Shown here: piece by piece, positions 17,350 through 27,741 of the stretch
Layout of the letters: each line of letters opens with the position of its first letter
Numbering within the stretch: position 1 is the first letter of the stretch
Assembly: GCA_958450325.1 (NCBI GenBank)
Contig: OY288253.1
Location: 66,147,612 to 66,211,611 of the forward strand
Length of the DNA stretch: 64,000 nt
Direction of reading: 5' to 3'
Origin: Agrostemma githago
Lineage: Eukaryota; Streptophyta; Magnoliopsida; Caryophyllales; Caryophyllaceae
Made by a program: the position numbers and the translations under genes
The notes under the pieces: model-generated
The model's input: the letters and a program-made list of their open reading frames with translations, nothing else
Database searches by the model: none
What the model was told of the DNA's origin: nothing

Positions 17350-20349
17350 TGTAATCCCCTATAAATTCTAACGCAATACAGTGGCGGAAACACAGTAGAT
17401 TTGGGATTAATACACACTGATGTTCTATATATTAAAAAAAGAACGGTCAGTCAATACAAAGGCCACTTTTTACAAAAGGGCTAAAAATAAAGATCCTTCA
17501 AATGGGTTTAACAATCCATAAACAAACATAATTAAAGCAGAGTAGGATCCATGCCACTCGCTAGCGCACACCAAACCCGGAACACAGAATACCTGTCATG
17601 TTATAAACATAACAGCCACAATTCAGTGGGGAGCAACTCAGGCAGTTCTCCCAGCCATATTAAATAATATATAGGCAATAGAAGCATAATATATGAAAAT
17701 AAATTAAAACTCAAAACAGTATATGTATCAAAATAGATTCAAAACTAGAAAATAATTCAGCAGCCTGACGGCGTCAAAACGAATAATGGAATATAAAACT
17801 GATGATCAGTACAGCTTTTACTACTAGAGATATGTCAAAACAACACCGAAGTGTAACTTAGTGCCCACGAAGCGACCCCTAAGCCTCACTGGTTAAGGAA
17901 CTCAGTGCCCACGAAGCGACTCCTAAGCCCTCTCACCAGACAACTCAAACTATAATAGGACTGCGTTCAGCGAGGTCCTAGCCTAAGTACATGCGCATGA
18001 CTCCTGAGCATAAACGATACCCAGTTCAACAATCAATGTATCCCTGACGCAAATACACTGACCATATAGCTGATGATAACAACCAACATATCCTAGACTT
18101 ATATATGTACATTCTCATTTCCAACATTATTCCATATTCAAACCAATAAATATTTCATCCGAAGATATCTTAAATATTCCCAAAATAGTAACTTTCCAAA
18201 GATAGAAATTTTCTTCAAATAGTAACTTTCCAAAATAGGTGTTATTATAATTAGAAATCGTTTAACATATGAGTTATATAAAATATTTAATATTAGGCCT
18301 TGAGACATAAACATCATATTTATTAGATAAATGTATAATTAATGATTAAAAGTCAAAGAAAGTAAAAATCATAATTATTTCTCAAAAGGTTGGAGTTTAA
18401 GTAATTAAAAGAAATAAATTACAAATTTACAGATTTTTCAGATTTGCACTGTCTTACTATAAAATTCATAATTAAATCATTAAAAATCAAAACGACGTAA
18501 GATCAGTGAGGTTGAAAACTTTAAAGGCTTAACTACAACTTTTGTTTCTGGATAAAATTGAAATTATTAACTTAAAGGCGGTTTTTATTCGTAGTTTTGT
18601 AAACTGACAGAATCTGTCACCCGATTGTATTCCTTTAATAAAACATGTTTAAAAATTTATTTTGAAACAAATCCAAATGGAAACATTAACTAGACTCTTT
18701 AAAGTTAATGTACGTAATTTACCGAAATTAAATTAAAATTTTATCATAGGTTTTAAATTAGATTTTTCAATAACTGACAGATTCTCGAACTAATCCGTCA
18801 TAGTTTCATAAACGATTTATTGTGACGAAACTACTCGGAATTAATTTACTAAATTTAACAGAGATATAATAGACTTAAAATAAACATTAGTCTATTCTCA
18901 AACTTTTCGAAAATAAGATCTGTAAACATGAGTAATATTTCGTACAAAAACACTAATCGATTCTGAAACATGCTGTAATTATGTTAAAGACAATAAAACT
19001 TCCAATTTGATAATTCATATTAAAAATCACGAAAAATTAAGAAATTAATTTTCTTATTCATATGTTTTAGTCTCGGCCCTATAATAATTTTTAGAAGATT
19101 GAAACATATCATCTTAATAATATAGTAAACATATTTATAAAATTCGATTTAAAACGATACTACAAGCAACTACAACATATATATCATGCAATACCGAGTC
19201 ATGCCATCATGTGTTACCTTCATCGAGATTCGAATCGACAATATACTCGTCTGCCTCGGGATCCTCAAAATAGCCTACAAAACGGTATACATATATGGTG
19301 TTACGACCATATAAAAGTTACTCTAAAAAAAACTAAGAATGACGCGGATTAAGAGTAATTAAATTACCCTGAGTTTAGAACGGAAGATGATGAATTAAGA
19401 GCAAGAACGAGCAGGAATAGAGGATGATTTTGTGAGGTAGATTAGAGTTGGTACACGGATAATAAAAAAAAAGAGGAAGAAGAACGTTCATATGCTTCCT
19501 TTATGAAGCACAAGCAAACAAATAAGATGGGAAGTTGAGAGTTTGCATACAAACTTACTTCTAAGCTAATCTCACTTCTAAGCTAATCTTACGAAGCAAA
19601 AATTGGAGTAGGAGTAGGAGAGTAGGAATAGGATAAGAATAGGAGGTTAGCTAAGTAGTGTAAATCATAAAATAATATAAGTGATAATGTAACAATAACA
19701 ACCGCTAGAGATAGAGGCAGTTGACAAGAATTAGGATAAATAAAAACAGGTGCTTAAACTTATAAAATATATTTTAGTGACTCATCTAGTAAGACGAGGT
19801 AACAGACTCGATTTGGGTTGAAAAATAATTTACGATTTGAACGAAATCATTAGTAAAAATAAATAACTGGCTTACAAATAAATTGGGTTAAAATCGCATA
19901 AGAAAAGAATTAGACCCAAACTTCGAGATGGGCTAAAATATTATTTTGTCGTAACATTAAATATTTGGGTCAGGTTCGAAGTTGATAAAAATAATTAGTT
20001 GACTCGAAAATCAAATGGGTCAATCTCGAGTTTAAATAATTGTTTGTAAGGAAATTGAGTTTCTCGACGAATAAATAGTTTTCAACGAAAATGAATTAAA
20101 TTGATTTATCGAAAGCAAAATGATATTTTTCAATGAAAGTTTAATAAAATAATTTCTCGAAGAAATAATAAAACGTTTTAACGAGTTTCGAGTTGAAAAT
20201 AGAAATTCGAGCTAAAATAAAGATTTCAGGAGTTTAAGACGAAGTCAAAGTAAATCCGATAAGATTTAAAATGAAGGATTACAAGTTAAATCGCAAACCA
20301 AATAAAAATATGGATACAAATTTAATTTATAAAAATTAGGGGTGTTACA
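17350..20349 (-). mobile_element. Solo LTR (3000 bp), Ty3/Gypsy Tekay/Del-like, inside LINE
   Basis: On the minus strand it starts TGTAACACCCCTAATTTTTA and ends GGGGATTACA. It is flanked by the perfect 5-bp duplication AAGAG on the plus strand (17345-17349 and 20350-20354). The TGTAACACCCC start and multi-kilobase length are typical of Tekay-type chromovirus LTRs. There are no ORFs and the body is AT-rich. LINE coding sequence flanks both ends (NQALL on one side, LGKLAWK on the other). Confidence 0.85.
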
Positions 20350-20354
20350 AAGAG

Positions 20355-22440
20355 CGCTTGATTAAGGGAGTTTATGTGCCGGATGCCAAGGCCACCTTCA
20401 ATTTATGGAAGGCAAAGGTGGTGATTACTTCTCCAGTGAATAGTACAAGCATTTCTACCGCCATCCCACCAAAAATGGGCAAATAATTTGTTGATCTTAT
20501 TTGCCACACTTACCGGTATGCGAAATACCGATAGGAGATAGACGGAAAGGGAGGCTAGGATGGAAGAAATGAGAGTAAGTTGTCCAGCAGGAGAGAGTAA
20601 ATTGTCGTTCCATGATGATATTCTTTTGGTGATCAAATCCATAACAGAACCATAAAACTCCTTGCTATTTCTAGAAACCTCCAATAGCAGACCCAGATAT
20701 TTATCAGTTAAAGATCCCTCTTTAAAACCAAAAGTGCGTAAGCACACTTGAATGAGAGCTAAGGTGCAATTGGGGCTATAATGAATAGTTGATTTCTCTT
20801 TGTTAATAATCTGCCCTGACGCATCACAGAAAGCTTGAATAATCCGATTGAGATTAGCAATATTATCCTTGCGTCCATCAAGGAAGAAGAGAGCGTCATC
20901 AGCAAAGAAGAGATGAGACAGAGAAGGTGCAGAACGAGCAATTTTGATACCTCTGAGGGTACCCCGATCCTGGGCGTCACATAAATTTCTTGACAATATT
21001 TCAGTGCAAAGGACAAATAAGAAACGTGAAAGAGGATCACCTTGTCTGAGACCACAATTGGGGTGAATTTGCACTTTAGAAGAGCCATTAATAAGGACCT
21101 CATACGTGACTGTAGAAATACAGTTAAAAATTTTTGATCAAATGAGGAGGGAAACTCAATGACTCCAACGTAAGCCTTACAAATCTCCAGTCCATTCGAT
21201 CAAAGACTTTGCTAAAATCCACCTTGAGGGCTATTTTTCCCCGTCCCTTGCCACGAGAATTTTTAAGATGGTGGATTATATATTTCATGGGCAATAATAA
21301 TATTATCATGTATAGAGCGATTCGGGACAAAAGCATTCTGAAAATCACCAACCAACTTGCCCATGACACGTTTGATACGATTTGCAGTACATTTTGTAGT
21401 GATTCGCATGATTACATTGCAACGACTAATAAGACGAAAATGATCAGCACTTTCAGGGTTTGAAACCTTAGGAACCAAAGTGATAAATGTTTTATTCATT
21501 ACCTTGAGGACATTTCCAGAATTCAAAGTTGAGCAAATCGCACCAATGAGATCATGCTTGATCAACCTCCAATATTTTTGGAAAAAGAGGGCCGGGAATC
21601 CATCCGGGCCAGGGGATTTAAGGCTCCCCAACTGGAACGTGGCCGCACGAACCTCCTTAGGAGTGAAAGGTTTTGAGAGATGATCAATGTCAGCAGAGTC
21701 CAGAGGGGAGGAAATTTTGTCAAAGAATTGACCATAAGTTTGCTTATAAGAAGAGAAACTAGAAGCATCATTATCATTTTGATGATTGCCCACTAAATAT
21801 AAGGAGAGGAACTTGCGAGCAATAATCTGTTTAAGCTTCTCATCAGTCTTTGACCATACTACATCATCATTCTTAAGCCCCATAATGAAGTTCCTAGTAG
21901 ATCTTCCTTTAACATAGTTGAAGAAAAATCTAGAGCAAGTGTCCCCCTCGCTAGCCCAGTTGACTTTAGCACGCTGCTTCCAATACACATTAAGGACAGC
22001 AATGAAGCTTTTGATATTATCATGACATTGATCATAGGCAGACTCCGATCCTCCTGAGAGGATGTTATTAGTGGCTTCTTCCAAAGATGTGTCAAAATCA
22101 GTCCAACATTTGTTCCAGCTATTTTTCTTATCGAGACACCATTTCATAAGGCAAAGTCGGATTCTTGAGAGTTTATGCATAAATCTGAAAGCCGGAGATC
22201 CATGATGATCAGGAGAGTTGCCCCATTCAGACATGACCATATTATTGCATTGATCAAAGAGAAAACACCATGCCTCAATCTTATAAGGTTTAATGCTCTT
22301 GTCCTTACTAAGGAAAAAAAATCTAATTCCAGCATAACATGATCAGAGATTTGGATTGGGAAATGATTGACTCCAGTATTGGGAAACAGGTCCAACCAAC
22401 CTGGACTAATATAGGCGTTATATATCCAACCGTTCATAAA
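20355..22440 (-). pseudogene. LINE endonuclease C-terminus and reverse transcriptase
   Basis: Pieces in order: SPGWLDLFPNTGVNHFP (endonuclease end), then KPFTPKEVRAA, LKSPGPDGFPALFFQKYW, TFITLVPK, FRLISRCNVIMRI, IALKVDFSKVFDRMDW, GLRQGDPLSRFLFVLC, and the active site FFADDALFF near 20895-20920. These are the ordered motifs of a plant LINE reverse transcriptase. The ORF at 21263-22240 and the ORF at 20403-21074 are in different frames, and the linking segment (about 21124-21300) is in a third, so the gene is disrupted. Two catalytic Asp residues of FADD remain. Confidence 0.87.
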
Positions 22441-22445
22441 CACAC

Positions 22446-23887
22446 TGAAGAGTTTATGGATCCGGGATCCCTAAGTACCTAAGAGGGTGAGGGGGTGAAT
22501 TATGTACCTTTTTAAAATTTCAACTTAATCTTTATTGATTAAAGTAAGTTGAGTTGAAGTAGAAAACAATTATATGAAGAAGTACTAGACTTAACATACC
22601 ACGGACAGTCAGACTGTATTCGATTCGCTTAACAGAATGAGAAGCTACAGACAAATGTCACAGTATGGGCGACTGTTGCATGAAAAGAAATAGCACAACT
22701 AAAACTAAGTTTGAAGCTTGAGCAAATAAAAGAAAAACAAAATAACATGCTTTTAACGAAAGATGCAGCGGAAAAATAAAGAACACGATAAAACACGATA
22801 TTTTTGAATTGGTTCGGCCAACACTCTAAGGGTCTACGTCGAATGCTTTTCTTTAGAAATCTACTCCGAAATCAAAAGACCCTTACAATGAAAAGCGACC
22901 CATAACCTACTCCGGTTGCGATTTGAGTTTAAAAGACTACTCCGTCTCTAACTCACCAATGACCTACTCCTGTCACGACCAATAGCCTACTCCGGCTACG
23001 ACTCTTAATAACTTAGAAAGTTACAAAGATTACAATTGAAAACCAAGTTAGACAAGAGTGTGTGTGATTATTCTGTGTAACAGTGTGTTCGACTGTGACT
23101 TTGAAATTACTGAACACTTTCTCTTTTGAAAATACTTTGCAAAATGCTTTTAAGATAAAAACCTTTGAAAACAAAATGCAATAAATGAAGTTTTAGTTTG
23201 AAAGCCTTGAGAAATAAATGAGGCAAATGAGTTTCTTTTATAGTAGATGTGGAAATGGGTAAAAGAATGTGCCTCATTGGAAAATCCAAAGATTAAAAGA
23301 AAACCTTTGACTTAGTTAAAAAAGAAAGCTTTTTCAAAAAAGAAAGGGAAGCATGCTTAAGGTTTACCAAAACCGAAGAGAAGGTGTTTACTTGAAAGGT
23401 GATACTTGAAAGAGGAAACCTTTCAAGTTCACTTTCAAAAGTGAAGAACCATTTTTGGAAAACCTTGGAGAAGAGGTGCATTGTTTTACAAGAAACCAAA
23501 TCATCCTTTTTTCTTAAAGAAATCAGATTTTTTTCAAAGTCGATTTAAATTTGTAAAAAGATTTTTCTGAAGATTTAATTTTTGAAATCAAAACTTTTTT
23601 TTTAATCATTAAGAGCTGTCGAACAATGTAACAGTCAGTCCGACTGTTACATACTGTTGTACCGAAAAACACACACTTTGTCATTCTTAGTGACTATGGA
23701 CTTAGACTCGATTCTATTCTCTTCACTTGAATTTCTTGATCTTTATCTTGGGTAGCTTTGACTTGTCTTGATATCATCATTCTTGAATTAGCACATTTGG
23801 TAATTATCTCTCTAATGACGATTGACCTATTAAGATTAAACTAGAGTACAAGTTAAATAGGCATTGTCATCATCAACAAACCCAACA
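22446..23887 (-). mobile_element. Solo LTR (1442 bp), Ty1/Copia SIRE/Angela-like, inside LINE endonuclease
   Basis: On the minus strand it starts TGTTGGGTTTGTTGATGATG and ends AAACTCTTCA. It is flanked by the 5-bp duplication CACAC on the plus strand (22441-22445 and 23888-23892). The start and the AATTCACCCCCTCACCCTCT sequence near the 3' end are usual in large Copia LTRs. It contains no coding sequence. The host LINE reads FTWCNNRKGNKCV on one side and VYERLD on the other, so the excised junction is coherent. Confidence 0.83.
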
Positions 23888-23892
23888 CACAC

Positions 23893-24126
23893 TTATTCCC
23901 TTTTCGATTATTACACCAAGTAAATCTCGGCCCTTTTAAATGTTATATCTTGTAGCTGGTGGTCAATCTTCCATGCCACAAAGTCATCTAACCCATCAAT
24001 ACAATGTTGTCTCATGCTAAACTTGTCTTCAAAATTATCGACTTGATTAAAATCCCCCACATGTATGAAGGGCAAAGCAAAAGAATCGATCCATTGCCCT
24101 AAATTATTCCATACCGTTGCAGTCAA
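23893..24126 (-). pseudogene. LINE endonuclease fragment
   Basis: The frame reads ATVWNNLGQWIDSF, LPFIHVGDFNQVDN and LQDITFKRA. This is the part of an APE-type endonuclease with the GDFN motif. The first half of the domain is missing, giving the LINE's 5' truncation point near 24126. Confidence 0.8.
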
Positions 24127-25731
24127 TTATTGCATTGGATTAATACATACTCCGACTTTAGAAGATACTCGTAGATAGATCACAAGGAGTTAACAAGTAC
24201 AATAAATCATGACGCTTGCTCAGAAGATCCAATCATAAACTTAAACATTCAAGAGATATTCAAGTCATCGCGATTCGTGTCCCTCCCAAGAATATAAATT
24301 AACATCGTGCGTCGAGTGGTACAAGTTGTCTACACGATCACTATTCACGTGTATTGCGTACACAAATCTCATACTCCTACGACATACTCTGTTGAAATGA
24401 TTAATAAATAAATGAATAGAACGAAAGTGAACAAAAGAGTTGATCAGAAAACGTGATTAAAATTTAACATGTACGGAGTAATATTAGTATAAACGTGAGG
24501 CACAAAATAGGGTATGGGCTGAAGTGTAAGTTATGAAATCCGAGATGAGCAGAAGGCATAACATTAACATGACCCGTTTTGACAGGTATAAATAAATAAA
24601 ATGGTTGAGCAGGGAAGGGTCCAAAGTCCAAAGTCCAAAGTCCAAAGTGTCGGCTATCTGCGATCTTGGGCGCCCCTCCCTCTCTCTGCAAAAACTTGAG
24701 GTAATTTAGTTTTGTACTCCGTATATCAATTCATTTTAAGCAGAAGCAGTGACTGTTTCTTGTTCTACGAGTAATTGATGATTGATGATTCCGAAGACTA
24801 GACTGGTTTTGTATCATCAATTGCCCCCAGTTAACTGACTCACTCACTCACTCACTCACACCTACCTGGAGGCTGGAAGCTAATTGGTACCAATATCTAT
24901 CTATCAAAATAAATGGAGCCTCATCATCCATCTTATGCTACCTCTACCTATACTATTCTTTGGACTCCCCAAAATATTTGTGTCATCTTTTTTCTTGTGC
25001 CTATTTGTTTGTTTGTTAATCAACTCAAGTATTTAGAAAGTGAGTGAGTGAGTGGGTGCTACAGCCTACAGCTACCCGTATCGGCCTCGACTCAGGAGGC
25101 AGGAGCATATATAGGCAACCAACTTGGGGTGTCGCCTTATTTATTTGATAGGAGTATGAATCATGATACTGTGTACTGCCAAAAACAAGCAAGGATGCCT
25201 TTCCAGTTACCAGTTACCAGTTACCAGGCCAGTATGTAGACCACATCTTTCCATTTGATTGATTAATTGTCTCCCTAACAATCTTTCTTTACCTGCAATC
25301 TTGTTTCCGATTACTGCCGGAGGATAACCAACCAATCACCAAATACGATATGGATGCTGCACTTCTTGCCATTTTCCCCCCGCCTGCCTTGTTCAATGGG
25401 GGTAGGCGGTAGCCCACTTTGATGTCAATACTCTCCTAATACCACACCCTTGGGATTATCAGGGAATTTCACACAAAATGCTTGGGATGAGAGTAATACA
25501 ACTCAAAATGGAGGCGCATTACTTAGGGGGTTTTCTTCATTTCCACTTACCACCATCACTATGCTCCTCCGTTTTCTTCTTCCTTCCTCCATAAGTCTTA
25601 ACATTTCGATTGAAAATTCAAGTAATAGTTCATATGTATAGGTTTACAAGCTACGGACCGTAACATCACATTCTAATTTCAACACTAAGCCAACTATCTA
25701 TCCATTATTTACAAGTATCTTTTATCCACAG
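24127..25731. other. Intergenic region left of the membrane-protein candidate
   Basis: I see no coding signature. A four-fold tandem copy of GTCCAAA lies at about 24628-24657, an ACTC repeat at about 24837-24860, and a three-fold CAGTTAC repeat at about 25204-25227. Several short ORFs (for example 25048-25239 and 25450-25641) lack any recognisable motif. Upstream exons of the gene ending at 26314 may lie here but I could not place them. Confidence 0.4.
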
Positions 25732-26314
25732 TGGAGAATACTATTTAGGGAAGCAAAATTCAACAGGACTAGAATTAAAGATATTGGGGAATTAGCTGGA
25801 GGGAATTCGGGGGATGCAAATGTAACTCAGGAAATAAGGGTAGGAGGAAAAAAAGATGAAGTGGTAGTCATGTTGAAGTTATACAAGTAATTCAGGTGCT
25901 AGATAGAGAGTAGCATTACATTGGACGTTGTAATCTTGTCATTTGTTGCTGGTGTCGATATCCATCCGATGTTGTAGCTCAAGATCTTAGTTTAGAAGAA
26001 TGTATAAATAAGATGTGCTCCTTGTCTCCAAAACTCTAGCTACATTAACTCTAAATTACTTGCATGAATATTGTCAGCATGATTCCTATGATCATTATGC
26101 TCGCAGGAAAACAGAGGAATTAAGATCAAGGATGGGATATGTTATCGTCATTTCTGTGCCAGTAATCTTGCTGTTTCTAATCATAGCATTAACTGCTTAT
26201 CTTACTGGAAGAGCTCGAGGTCGAAGTTTAGCTGCGCGGGGGGCTCAAACTCAATCCTATGGGCCTCCTGCACCACCTTTCCAGGGGCCGCCACCGTCTG
26301 CTGGGAAGGTCTAG
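25732..26314 (+). CDS. 3' end of an unrecognised single-pass membrane protein (two candidate exons)
   Basis: Candidate exons are 25732-25886 and 26107-26314, joined by GT-AG with matching phase (AA|G). The first reads DIGELAGGNSGDANVTQEIR then KKDEVVVMLKLY. The second reads KTEELRSRMG, then one clear hydrophobic span (VIVISVPVILLFLIIALTAY), a basic stretch GRARGRS, and a short Pro/Gly-rich tail PPAPPFQGPPPSAGKV before TAG. The charge pattern suggests the C-terminus is cytosolic. I do not recognise the family, and no start codon or further 5' exon could be assigned. The last exon is more convincing than the first. Confidence 0.4.
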
Positions 26315-27658
26315 CCTTCCTAATACTCGGTACATTTTATCTGCCGTTTACCTGTAAATGGAGTAAAATCTATATCTATATATATTATTAAAAGTCAATC
26401 GAAAACAAGTTTTCTTTTTGTAAAAAGATGGACACATGTTTTCGTTGTGTATTTGCGTCACTGCCATACGTCCATATGTAGCCAATATAGGATTTATATC
26501 CGCACAATTAAATCTAAGCTTGTATTTTGGGTATCATGAACTATGAATGTATGATTGCCAGGCTTGTCCAGGTTATTTAGATTTGCCTTTCATTTTAAAG
26601 CATATTTATACAAGTTACGTCAAGGCTCAAGGAGTCAAGCACTCAAGCCCAACACATAATAGTTAGGTCCTAACACATACGGAGTACTCATATTATTAGA
26701 GTTCGTAATGCATATTCCTAATCAGTTTTTTTCGACCTCCAGTTTAACGTCTAAGACCATTCTCAAGCAAAGGTCAAGTTAATCGGGTCACCACCCATTT
26801 TTACTCTTAATTTCACGTTATGACCCACCTACACCTCTCATGCAGAAGGTCATGACCTTAGGTCATCAAGTTCATTATTTACCACTTTCTAATTAATAAA
26901 TACATATTTTATACTTTCTCTGGTCATTATTTTTCGCCCCACTTCATGAATATTTGTGAGAGATATTTTAATGGAATGGGACGAAAAATACTGACCGGAG
27001 GAAATATTATTTAATCCAATCAAATCATCTTTCCTACCATTATTTTTGTGTCCAACCAATCAAATAAAGTCACCTACAAAATCACAAAAGTCATGACGTA
27101 GGAGTCTAGGACCACCAATTGACCTCCCCCTGTCTGGGTCATGCTAATTCTACTTCTAATTGGTGTTTAACTTGACCTTAGAAGGTTTTGCTTGGGAGTG
27201 GTCTAATTCACTCTAATTCTAACTCATTGCGCACAAACTTCACCATAAACTCATAACGGTGTCCTTTATTAGAGTTCAAAAACATATAAACGACGGCCCT
27301 TCATATAATAGTGTCTCCGAATATCACGGACCGTATCCGAAATGTCTCTAAATATCATTGAGCGTGTCCGATACATGTCCAAATAAACAAAAATCCTCGA
27401 TCTACTGGTTACAAATAGTAAAGGAAATTAGGAGAATATCCGGAGTGGAGCACAAATTGAAGAGCACCTCACCTGGTAGCACCATCACCATCTAATTTTC
27501 CCAAAAAATTTGTATCTTTGAAGTAACAAGTACGTAGGGTCGGTCATTGGGATAGTGAAGCCAAAACCCTTTTTGCCAATTTGTTGTGTGACACATATTT
27601 TTATTAATTGTAGGGACAGCAGAAGTGGACCACTTCCCCTTTTTGGACGGGATATTCC
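26315..27658. other. Intergenic region upstream of LOG
   Basis: AT-rich sequence without coding signal. It holds one small inverted-repeat element (26914-27004). The start TCTATATCTATATATATTA near 26369 resembles some Helitron 5' ends, but no matching 3' end was found. Confidence 0.4.
26914..27004. mobile_element. Stowaway-like MITE (91 bp)
   Basis: Terminal inverted repeats of about 25 bp (left CTTTCTCTGGTCATTATTTT, right its near-complement ending GACCGGAGGAAA) with TA on both sides, as expected for Tc1/mariner-type MITEs. Confidence 0.6.
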
Positions 27659-27668
27659 AGTATATATA
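27659..27668 (+). promoter_or_regulatory. Candidate TATA box of LOG
   Basis: AGTATATATACAC places TATATATA about 80 bp before the LOG start codon, leaving room for a roughly 50-base leader that contains a GA repeat (27716-27726). Position and sequence fit a plant TATA box, but no transcript start is known. Confidence 0.45.
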
Positions 27669-27741
27669 CACATCAATATATATGTATGACTAATGTCTTA
27701 AACCATACAAAGGGCAGAGAGAGAGAGATCAAAAGAGAAAA

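Larger units (their letters stand above)
14383..24126 (-). mobile_element. 5'-truncated LINE retrotransposon broken by three solo LTRs
   Basis: Removing three LTR insertions leaves about 3.9 kb of one LINE in minus orientation. The order from its 5' side is endonuclease end (24126-23893), endonuclease/RT (22440-20355), RT end and zinc-binding domain (17344-16100), and RNase H end with poly-A tail (14660-14383, ten T on the plus strand). Each break is bridged cleanly by coding sequence on both sides. The frame shifts several times and stop codons occur, so the LINE is dead. It begins within the endonuclease domain, the usual 5' truncation. I found no flanking target duplication for the LINE itself. 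Confidence 0.88.

Noticed and set aside
20403..22443. Reading the LINE reverse transcriptase as a functional gene or as an antiphage-type reverse transcriptase
   Set aside because: The motifs, the zinc-binding and RNase H domains and the poly-A tail are those of a plant LINE, and the frame is broken several times.
26366..26430. Possible Helitron 5' end (TCTATATCTATATATATTA)
   Set aside because: It resembles Helitron starts, but no CTRR end with a preceding hairpin was found downstream in the intergenic region.
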